Shown here piece after piece: positions 1-4,117 of a stretch of DNA of 5,325 nt. The stretch covers positions 1 to 5,325 of the forward strand of contig JAPSIU010000210.1 of NCBI GenBank assembly GCA_031178565.1, given 5' to 3'. The notes under the pieces were generated by a model. That model had not been told where the DNA came from. It ran no database searches and saw nothing but the letters and a program-made list of their open reading frames with translations. A program made the translations under genes and the position numbers. The DNA comes from Leucobacter sp. Lineage in GTDB: Bacteria; Actinomycetota; Actinomycetes; Actinomycetales; Microbacteriaceae. Position 1 is the first letter of the stretch; the number at the start of each line of letters is the position of its first letter.

Positions 1-955
1 GCGAGATCTGGCTGGTCAGACGAGCGCCCTTGTGCCCGACTGGATCCTTCGTGACCTGCACGAGCACCTGGTCGCCCGGCTTGAGCGCGTTCTCGATGCG
101 ACGCGCGGTGTTGCCCCCCTCGAACTCGGACCAGTCGACCTCGCCCGAGTACAGCACGGCGTTGCGGCCCCGGCCGATGTCGACGAACGCGGCCTCCATG
201 CTCGGCAACACGTTCTGCACGCGGCCGAGGTACACGTTGCCGATGAGCGAGCTCTCGCTGGATCGGGCGACGTAGTGCTCCACAAGGACCTTGTCCTCCA
301 GCACGCCGATCTGCACGCGGTCCGCGGTGGTCCTCACGACCATCTCGCGATCGACGGACTCGCGGCGGGCGAGGAACTCGGACTCCGTGATCACCATGCG
401 GCGGCGGCCCGCGTCGCGACCGTCGCGACGCCGCTGCTTCTTCGCCTCCAGCCTGGTGGACCCCTTCACCTTCTGCGGCTCCGTGACCACCGGTGCTGAG
501 CGCGGAGCTCGTCGCGGAGCGTCGTCCTCGAACGGGGCGTCACCGCCGCTCGCGCGGCGGCGATTCCGGCGTGCGGCGGATCCCGGCTCGCGCTCCTCCG
601 GCTCGACCTCGCGCGAGAACTGCTGGTCGAGCAGATCGTCGAGCTGACGCAGTTCGCTGCGGCGGGGCCGCGGCGGGACCGGCGGAACATCGGGTGCGAG
701 GAAGACGAGACGGGTGGTCGCGCGGAACCGATCCTCCGGCGTCATCTCCGCCGCAGGCGTCTCGGTGCCGCCCGTCTCCGTCGCGCTGTCCGCCTCGGTC
801 GCGCTGTCCGCCTCAGGGGCGTCACTCGCCTCGGTCGCGCTGTCCGTCTCGGGCGCGTCGCCCGGTGCAGCCGCATTCTCCGTCGGTTCCGCCGAGATCG
901 ACGCGCCGTCCTCGTGCGATGCCGACTCTTCGTTGTGTTCTGCTTTGTTCACCAT
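1..955 (-). CDS. rne: Ribonuclease E/G family endoribonuclease, N-terminal part (partial at left edge)
   Basis: RNase E/G is the single-strand-specific endoribonuclease that starts mRNA decay and processes rRNA. Only the first 318 codons are present; the frame is open to the edge. Residues 1-70 are acidic and low in complexity, with a six-residue repeat at 38-61. Residues about 96-186 are Arg/Pro rich and probably disordered, as in other actinobacterial RNase E extensions. The conserved part begins near residue 205. Residues about 238-318 form the S1 RNA-binding domain, with the stretches LIGNVYLGRVQNVLPSMEAA, FVDIG, and KPGDQVLVQV followed by KGARLT, which match by eye the E. coli segments around EPSLEAAFVDYG, GQEVIVQI and NKGAALT. 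The catalytic DNase I-like domain with its metal-binding Asp residues would lie left of the window. The ATG at 953-955 is preferred: GAGGGG lies 10 bases upstream. In many actinobacteria rplU and rpmA follow; that cannot be seen here. Confidence 0.93.
   Translation of the reverse strand, partial: MVNKAEHNEESASHEDGASISAEPTENAAAPGDAPETDSATEASDAPEADSATEADSATETGGTETPAAEMTPEDRFRATTRLVFLAPDVPPVPPRPRRSELRQLDDLLDQQFSREVEPEEREPGSAARRNRRRASGGDAPFEDDAPRRAPRSAPVVTEPQKVKGSTRLEAKKQRRRDGRDAGRRRMVITESEFLARRESVDREMVVRTTADRVQIGVLEDKVLVEHYVARSSESSLIGNVYLGRVQNVLPSMEAAFVDIGRGRNAVLYSGEVDWSEFEGGNTARRIENALKPGDQVLVQVTKDPVGHKGARLTSQIS
773..844 (-). repeat. Four tandem 18-bp units in the rne acidic extension
   Basis: Four in-frame 18-bp units encode residues 38-61 of the RNase E extension. 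Three units read DSATE followed by A or T, and one, the second, has diverged to SDAPEA. On the plus strand the 19-mer GCCTCGGTCGCGCTGTCCG is exact at 792-810 and 828-846, with a near copy at 774-792. The 18-bp period keeps the reading frame, so copy number could vary without breaking the gene. Confidence 0.85.
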
Positions 956-962
956 TCCTGGT

Positions 963-987
963 GTTCCCCTCAAGCCCGGGAGGGAAC
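963..987 (-). promoter_or_regulatory. Hairpin enclosing the probable rne Shine-Dalgarno
   Basis: GTTCCC at 963-968 and GGGAAC at 982-987 are perfect inverted copies. In the rne transcript, the upstream GUUCCC (from 987 to 982) can pair with GGGAAC (968 to 963), with two more pairs (UC with GA) past a single bulged G. The only good Shine-Dalgarno for rne, GAGGGG (971 to 966), is in the downstream arm, so folding would hide it from the ribosome. The inverted repeat is seen directly; its effect on translation is inferred. Confidence 0.45.
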
Positions 988-1001
988 GTGCCCTCACCGG
1001 G

Positions 1002-1030
1002 AACCTAATTCCGTGCGGTTGGTTCCGCAA
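1002..1030 (-). promoter_or_regulatory. Candidate proximal rne promoter
   Basis: On the minus strand TTGCGG (1030 to 1025) and TAGGTT (1007 to 1002) are separated by exactly 17 bases, fitting a housekeeping sigma promoter with a good -10 and a half-matching -35. Transcription would start near 995, giving a leader of about 40 nt that contains the Shine-Dalgarno hairpin. A GGAACC/GGTTCC inverted repeat (1000-1005 and 1021-1026) covers both boxes and could be an operator. Confidence 0.42.
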
Positions 1031-1043
1031 ATCCTGATTCTCC

Positions 1044-1125
1044 GCGGATGCTCTCCATCCGCACTCGGTCGGTCCTCGACCGGTGGGGGTCTCTCGATCC
1101 CCAAAAGACTGTGCGTGCGTCGCAC
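1044..1125 (-). other. Cluster of four stem-loops upstream of rne
   Basis: Read on the minus strand in order: GTGCG-ACGCA-CGCAC (1125 to 1111); GGGGATC-GAGA-GACCCCC (1102 to 1085), with one A-C mismatch and a GNRA-type tetraloop; CGGTC-GAG-GACCG (1082 to 1070); and GCGGATG-GAGAG-CATCCGC (1062 to 1044), a perfect 7-bp stem. Three loops are all-purine and contain GAG. They would lie in the rne leader if transcription starts at the distal promoter near 1144, but upstream of the transcript if only the proximal promoter is used. The symmetry is visible in the sequence; RNA function is inferred. The second stem pairs slightly better as plus-strand RNA, where the mismatch becomes a G-U pair. Confidence 0.45.
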
Positions 1126-1150
1126 GATCACGCGCGTCGCACCGCATCCC

Positions 1151-1159
1151 ATTATGTCA
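1151..1159 (-). promoter_or_regulatory. Candidate distal extended -10 promoter for rne
   Basis: The minus strand reads TGACATAAT: a TGN extension followed by CATAAT, five of six matches to TATAAT and the most AT-rich -10 box in this intergenic region. There is no convincing -35, which is usual for extended -10 promoters. Transcription from about 1144 would give rne a leader of roughly 190 nt containing all the stem-loops described here. Long leaders are known for rne in other bacteria. Confidence 0.4.
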
Positions 1160-1221
1160 TGGCCTCGACCGAACGCACATCAAGGGGGACCCTCCCCTCA
1201 GGAACGCGCAGCGCCGACGGC

Positions 1222-1237
1222 TAGGATCTTGCCCATG
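1222..1237 (+). promoter_or_regulatory. Start-site signal of the VKOR gene: TAGGAT, seven bases, ATG
   Basis: TAGGAT at 1222-1227 precedes the ATG (1235-1237) by seven bases. It can be read as a -10 box for a leaderless mRNA starting at the A of ATG, or its internal AGGA (1223-1226), eight bases before ATG, can serve as a Shine-Dalgarno. There is no clear -35. The same arrangement occurs before the DUF998 gene and, with GTG, before coaE, which favours the leaderless reading. Either way it supports this start. Confidence 0.5.
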
Positions 1238-1846
1238 AACACCGCACCCCGCGCCGCATCGCGACCCGTGGCTTTCGCCCTCTTCACGCTCGTCGCCGGC
1301 GCGATCGGCTGGTTCGCCTCCTTCGAGCTCCTCACCGAGTACATCAAGACCCTCGCGAATCCGGGCTACGTCCCGAACTGCACGGTCAGCGTCCTCGTCA
1401 CCTGCGGGCCGAACATGGATTCTTGGCAGGGATCCCTCTTCGGGTTCAGCAACACCATCATCGGGGTCGCCGCCTTCGCCGCGCCGATCGCCGTGGGTGT
1501 GGCGCTGCTCGCGGGGGCGAGGTTCGACCGCTGGTTCTGGTGGCTTTACCAGCTCGGCCTCCTCGGCGGTTTCGCCCTCATCTCCTGGCTCTTCGTCCAG
1601 AGCGTCTTCGTGCTCGGCACGCTGTGCCCCTGGTGCATGGTCGTGTGGGCGGTCATGATCCCGCTGTGGTGGATCTCCTTCCTCCGCCCCTACGCCGTAG
1701 GAGACATCCGGACGAGCCCGGGGGCTCGGCGCGCCTTCTCGCGCCTCTACTCCTGGACGTGGGTGATCATCCTGCTCTGCTATCTCGTGATCGCCTTCGT
1801 CGCCCAGCTCCAGCTCGACTGGCTCTCCGAGTTCTCCCGGATGTGA
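1235..1846 (+). CDS. Vitamin K epoxide reductase (VKOR) family membrane oxidoreductase
   Basis: Bacterial VKORs re-oxidise a DsbA-like thiol oxidase and pass the electrons to a quinone, so they drive disulfide formation outside the cytoplasmic membrane, doing the job of DsbB. The 203-residue protein has about five membrane helices (roughly 12-33, 71-95, 99-121, 124-150 and 174-194). It carries the full redox set: loop cysteines C49 and C57, and the active-site motif C131-P-W-C134. S63, six residues after C57, and N73 in the FGFSNTIIG stretch match by eye the conserved Ser/Thr and quinone-site Asn of the family; S72 stands where many bacterial homologues have Pro. There is no fused thioredoxin domain, so the partner oxidase must be encoded elsewhere. 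The same frame is open upstream to 914, but that part is Arg/Ser/Pro-rich non-coding sequence. The gene is divergent from rne and convergent with coaE. Confidence 0.92.
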   Translation: MNTAPRAASRPVAFALFTLVAGAIGWFASFELLTEYIKTLANPGYVPNCTVSVLVTCGPNMDSWQGSLFGFSNTIIGVAAFAAPIAVGVALLAGARFDRWFWWLYQLGLLGGFALISWLFVQSVFVLGTLCPWCMVVWAVMIPLWWISFLRPYAVGDIRTSPGARRAFSRLYSWTWVIILLCYLVIAFVAQLQLDWLSEFSRM

Positions 1847-1853
1847 CGAACCG

Positions 1854-1868
1854 GCCGGCGTGACCGGC
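1854..1868. terminator. Possible bidirectional terminator between VKOR and coaE
   Basis: The 30-bp gap between the two convergent stop codons contains GCCGG-CGTGA-CCGGC, a 5-bp GC stem, inside a longer CCGG-rich stretch (1851-1874) that offers alternative pairings. No T-tract follows on either strand, as is common for actinobacterial hairpins. The short stem and the overall GC content keep the confidence low. Confidence 0.3.
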
Positions 1869-1876
1869 GGGCCCGC

Positions 1877-2497
1877 TCAGTCGTCAGAAGCGCGGAGGCG
1901 CTCCCACAGCGCGTCGACCTGCGCGAAGGTCTCCTCCCGGGTCCGCGAGGTGTCGATGACGTAGTCGGCGATGGCCCGGCGCTCCGCGTCGCTCGCCTGG
2001 TTCGCGAGCCGGGCGCGCGCTTCCTGCTCGCTCATGCCTCTCGACGTCATCATGCGCGAGACCCGATCCTCGACGGGGGCGTCGGCCACGATCACAGCAT
2101 CCCACTCATCCGCGCCCCCGGATCGCGATTCACCGGCCTCGACGAGCAGCGGGATCTCGTACACGACGACCGCGTCCGGATCCGCCTCTCGCACGACAGC
2201 GATCCGGTCGCGGAAGAGGCGCCGCACCTCCGGGTGCACGATCGCGTTCAACGCTTCAAGCGCGTCGGGGTCCTCGAACACGAGTGCGCCGAGCGCCGAA
2301 CGGTCCAGGCTGCCGTCCCGCAGCACCAGGCCGGCGCCGAATCGCTCGAGGACCCGCTCGAGGCCCGGCGATCCCGCGGCCACCGCCTCGCGGGCCAGCT
2401 GGTCGGCGTCGATGAGCACCGCGCCCAGCTCAGCGAAGCGTCGGCCGATGGTCGACTTGCCCGAGGCGATGCCGCCGGTCAGAGCGATGAGTTTCAC
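1877..2497 (-). CDS. coaE: Dephospho-CoA kinase
   Basis: This enzyme phosphorylates the 3'-hydroxyl of dephospho-CoA with ATP, the last step of coenzyme A synthesis, in the cytoplasm. The 206-residue product has the normal family length. Visible signatures are the P-loop GGIASGKST (8-16) right after the first strand, the DAD motif (30-32) of the CoA-binding site, NAIVHP (84-89), YEIPLL (113-118), and an Arg/Gln-rich lid segment RMMTSRGMSEQEARARLANQ (148-167). The protein ends with the family's YVIDTS strand (179-184). The start is GTG at 2495-2497: an in-frame TAG lies only nine bases upstream, so no longer start is possible. The gene is divergent from DUF4126 and convergent with VKOR. In mycobacteria coaE directly follows rpsA; here two membrane protein genes lie between them. 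Confidence 0.97.
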   Translation of the reverse strand: MKLIALTGGIASGKSTIGRRFAELGAVLIDADQLAREAVAAGSPGLERVLERFGAGLVLRDGSLDRSALGALVFEDPDALEALNAIVHPEVRRLFRDRIAVVREADPDAVVVYEIPLLVEAGESRSGGADEWDAVIVADAPVEDRVSRMMTSRGMSEQEARARLANQASDAERRAIADYVIDTSRTREETFAQVDALWERLRASDD

Positions 2498-2503
2498 GCC
2501 GGA

Positions 2504-2509
2504 AGTCTA
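2504..2509 (-). promoter_or_regulatory. Candidate -10 box for leaderless coaE mRNA
   Basis: On the minus strand TAGACT is followed by six bases and then the GTG start. No Shine-Dalgarno-like purine run precedes the GTG, so a leaderless mRNA starting at its G is the simplest reading. The TAG of this box is also the in-frame stop that fixes the coaE start. No good -35 is seen. Confidence 0.5.
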
Positions 2510-2533
2510 CCCCGCGACCGCGATCCCGCACCC

Positions 2534-2551
2534 TATGCTGGAGGGGGAGGG
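2534..2551 (+). promoter_or_regulatory. Candidate -10 box and Shine-Dalgarno of the DUF4126 gene
   Basis: TATGCT (2534-2539) is a plausible -10, although no -35 is recognisable 17 bases upstream. It runs straight into a long purine tract, GGAGGGGGAGGG (2540-2551), ending five bases before the ATG at 2557. This is a very strong Shine-Dalgarno, in contrast to the divergent coaE gene, which has none. The two promoters share a 59-bp spacer. Confidence 0.45.
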
Positions 2552-2556
2552 TCCAC

Positions 2557-3159
2557 ATGCTCGAACTCATCACCGGCGGAACGCTCGCGGCCGCTGCGGG
2601 CCTCAACGCCTACATTCCGATGCTCGGACTCGGTCTGCTCTCCCGGTTCACCCCGATTGTGGATCTGCCGTCCGCCTGGGCGTGGCTGGAGAACGAGTGG
2701 TCCCTCGGCATCCTCGGCGTGCTGCTGCTTGTCGAGGTGCTCGTCGACAAGTTCCCCGCTCTCGACAGCGTGAACGACGTGCTGCAGACCGTGGTCAGGC
2801 CCGCCTCGGGCGGCATGGTGTTCTCCGCCGGCTCGGCGAGCAGCACCGTCGCCGTCGCCGATCCGGCCGGGTTCGTCACCTCCGCGCAATTCTGGCCCTT
2901 TCTCATCGGCATCGGCGTCGCCCTCGTGCCGCACGTTCTGAAGTCGCTCGCGCGCCCCGTCCTCAACGTGCTGACGGGGGGCGCAGGCGCGTTCGTCGCG
3001 AGCCTCTTCGAGGATCTCGGGGCTCTACTCCTGACGGTGCTCGCCGTGATCGTCCCGGTGCTCGCGCTCCTCCTGCTGATCGTCGTGGTCTTCCTGCTGG
3101 TGCGTCGTCTCCGCAGAGCCGTGGCCGAGCGGCGCGAGCGCCGCGCCGCGCCCGTCTGA
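2557..3159 (+). CDS. DUF4126 domain membrane protein
   Basis: The 200-residue product is an integral membrane protein of the uncharacterised DUF4126 family; no biochemical role is known to me. Family features seen here are GLNAYIP (15-21) in the first helix, the E60-x3-D64-K65-x-P67 motif, and the RP-x2-G segment (81-85). A second, weaker ARP (132-134) followed by TGGAGA (140-145) hints at an internal duplication. Hydrophobic segments lie at about 4-28, 50-63, 112-128 and 156-182. The C-terminus (183-198) is strongly basic and probably cytoplasmic. The start has an excellent Shine-Dalgarno. The last 45 codons overlap the DUF998 gene on the opposite strand. It stands alone on the plus strand, so no operon partner suggests its function. 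Confidence 0.87.
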   Translation: MLELITGGTLAAAAGLNAYIPMLGLGLLSRFTPIVDLPSAWAWLENEWSLGILGVLLLVEVLVDKFPALDSVNDVLQTVVRPASGGMVFSAGSASSTVAVADPAGFVTSAQFWPFLIGIGVALVPHVLKSLARPVLNVLTGGAGAFVASLFEDLGALLLTVLAVIVPVLALLLLIVVVFLLVRRLRRAVAERRERRAAPV

Positions 3160-3891
3160 CCGGCCGGCGAAGATCGACCCCGCGAAGATCCGCCCCGTGA
3201 AGATCGACCCCGTGAAGATCGACCCGGCCGCGTAGAGGACCAGCCAGCAGACGGCCGCCGTCATGGCGGCGAACTCGAACCAGGCGCCCACGCCGGCCTC
3301 GGGACTCACCAGCGCGAGCAGTCCGCCCGCCGCCGAGAGGCCTCCGACGACCGCGCAGCTCGCGATCGCGATGCGCCGAGCCGAGCGCGGGCCGGGTGAT
3401 ACAGCCACGCAGAGCATGGCGAGGCACGCGAGGACAAAACCGATGATCGCCGCGGTGAGGTGCACGGCATCGGAGAGGGTGAACTCGGCGGTTCCCGGTA
3501 CCGGGCACCCAGCCGAGCACGGCACGCGCGACGCCACGACGAAGCACGCGCCCGAGCAGAGCAGGCTCGCCCAGATCAGATGGGCGCTTCTCGGAGCGGG
3601 CAGGGGCTGCCGGAGACGGACGACGGCGGCGAGGGCGACCCCTCCGAGTCCGAGGCCGAGCAGTGCGAGGTTGAACGCGTTCGCCGTCGCCTGGCCCGTC
3701 GCGCCCAGCCCGCTGACGTAGACGTATCCGTCGTAGTCGATCCGGAGCAACCAGATGGCGACGGTGCTGGCGAGGATGGCGAACGCCCCGGTCCACCACA
3801 GCACGACGATCCGCGCCGGAGCCGGCATCCCGGCGACGCCCGCTCCCGCATCCCGCCGCGGAGGCGGATCATCAGGGGCCGTCCGGATCAT
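3025..3891 (-). CDS. DUF998-like six-helix membrane protein with repeat and antisense-overlap tail
   Basis: The 288-residue product has six hydrophobic helices (about 28-50, 70-92, 103-121, 142-164, 172-196 and 204-222). It resembles the DUF998 family by eye: VSGLGATGQATANAFNLALL (59-78) after helix 1, and an extracytoplasmic-type loop with C125-SAG-C129-P followed by DAVH (141-144) before helix 4. The function is unknown. ATG at 3891 is chosen because TAGGAT lies seven bases upstream; ATG at 3900, three codons earlier, is the alternative. After helix 6 come four pentad repeats, consensus [SR]IF[TA]G (224-243), and then a 45-residue hydrophilic tail rich in His, Gln, Glu and Asp. That tail is read entirely from the antisense of the DUF4126 gene, so it is constrained by the other gene and may be non-functional. 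The stop is TAG at 3025-3027. Confidence 0.75.
   Translation of the reverse strand: MIRTAPDDPPPRRDAGAGVAGMPAPARIVVLWWTGAFAILASTVAIWLLRIDYDGYVYVSGLGATGQATANAFNLALLGLGLGGVALAAVVRLRQPLPAPRSAHLIWASLLCSGACFVVASRVPCSAGCPVPGTAEFTLSDAVHLTAAIIGFVLACLAMLCVAVSPGPRSARRIAIASCAVVGGLSAAGGLLALVSPEAGVGAWFEFAAMTAAVCWLVLYAAGSIFTGSIFTGRIFAGSIFAGRSDGRGAALAPLGHGSAETTHQQEDHDDQQEEREHRDDHGEHRQE
3167..3226 (-). repeat. Four tandem 15-bp repeats near the DUF4126/DUF998 junction
   Basis: Four direct units, plus-strand consensus GYGAAGATCGACCCC, begin at 3167, 3182, 3197 and 3212. They differ only at the second base (C or T), at two positions in the second unit, and at the final base of the fourth. The array begins seven bases after the DUF4126 stop and lies within the DUF998 coding frame, where each unit encodes one pentad [SR]IF[TA]G. 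The length is a multiple of three, so the frame is preserved. The origin is probably replication slippage. Confidence 0.9.
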
Positions 3892-3898
3892 TCCGACC

Positions 3899-3904
3899 AT
3901 CCTA
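3899..3904 (-). promoter_or_regulatory. TAGGAT box before the DUF998 gene
   Basis: The minus strand reads TAGGAT, seven bases, then ATG at 3891, the same geometry as the VKOR gene. It may be the -10 of a leaderless mRNA, or its AGGA may be a Shine-Dalgarno eight bases before ATG. The box overlaps the alternative ATG at 3900, which would lack any signal of its own, so it argues for the 3891 start. Confidence 0.45.
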
Positions 3905-3920
3905 TCGATCGGGACTGCGG

Positions 3921-3964
3921 GCGCCAGCGAGCACGGCCGCGCGCGCCAGCGAGCACAACCGCGC
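3921..3964. repeat. Two tandem 22-bp repeats upstream of the DUF998 gene
   Basis: Two adjacent 22-bp copies (3921-3942 and 3943-3964) begin with the same GCGCCAGCGAGCAC and differ only by GG versus AA at the 15th and 16th bases. They lie 30-73 bp upstream of the proposed DUF998 start, where a -35 region and regulator sites would be. Paired binding sites for a regulator are possible, but a neutral slippage product is equally likely. Confidence 0.7.
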
Positions 3965-4007
3965 GCACAGCTGCACCGAGCGCGCCGGCGTGTACCGGCA
4001 GGAACGC

Positions 4008-4043
4008 CGAAGGCCCGGCCTCCAGATGGAGACCGGGCCTTCG
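4008..4043 (-). terminator. Strong hairpin terminator of rpsA
   Basis: CGAAGGCCCGG (4008-4018) and CCGGGCCTTCG (4033-4043) form a perfect 11-bp stem. Inside it, after one mismatch, CTCC and GGAG close a four-base loop, so the whole element is a nearly continuous 36-nt hairpin. It lies about 60 bases after the rpsA stop. On the rpsA strand it is followed by GCGTTCCTG rather than a clear U-tract, the usual form in high-GC actinobacteria. It would also insulate the DUF998 gene from rpsA transcription. Confidence 0.85.
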
Positions 4044-4085
4044 AGCCGAACCGGGGCCGCTTCCCTCGAGACAACCGCTCCCGAG

Positions 4086-4117
4086 ATCAGTTGCCCTCGA
4101 GATCAGTTGCCTTCGAG
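4086..4117 (-). repeat. 16-bp tandem duplication across the rpsA stop codon
   Basis: On the minus strand the unit CTCGARGGCAACTGAT occurs at 4117-4102 and again at 4101-4086, with one difference (A versus G at the sixth base); a third start, CTCG or similar, follows at 4085. The first copy encodes the last residues LEGN and the stop. The second lies wholly in the 3'UTR. Its 16-bp period means the duplicated codons are out of frame with the gene. Confidence 0.85.

Noticed and set aside
1117..1142. Direct repeat GCGTCGCAC (1117-1125 and 1134-1142) as an operator
   Set aside because: The nine-base repeat is at a 17-bp spacing in a CG-alternating stretch and partly explained by the hairpin at 1111-1125; there is no independent sign of regulator binding.
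914..1234. Upstream in-frame extension of the VKOR gene from an ATG at 914
   Set aside because: It would overlap the rne start antisense and adds Arg/Ser/Pro-rich sequence of no family resemblance before a normal VKOR N-terminus. It also runs through the promoter region, and the ATG at 1235 has a proper start signal.
1971..3200. Long plus-strand open frame of 409 codons
   Set aside because: It is antisense to coaE and then out of frame with DUF4126. Its composition (Arg, Ser, Ala, Pro) is that of a high-GC shadow frame, and the coaE and DUF4126 motifs lie in other frames.
3254..3270. GCCGCC-GTCAT-GGCGGC hairpin as a terminator for DUF4126
   Set aside because: The 6-bp stem is perfect but lies inside the DUF998 coding region, has no T-tract, and such GC stems are expected by chance at this base composition. 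It is possible but not supported.
2963..3799. Minus-strand open frame containing pentapeptide-like ADLRG units
   Set aside because: Apart from the 15-bp repeat it is an Arg-rich shadow frame of the DUF998 gene. The true frame has six clean membrane helices, and four repeat units cannot make a pentapeptide-repeat protein.
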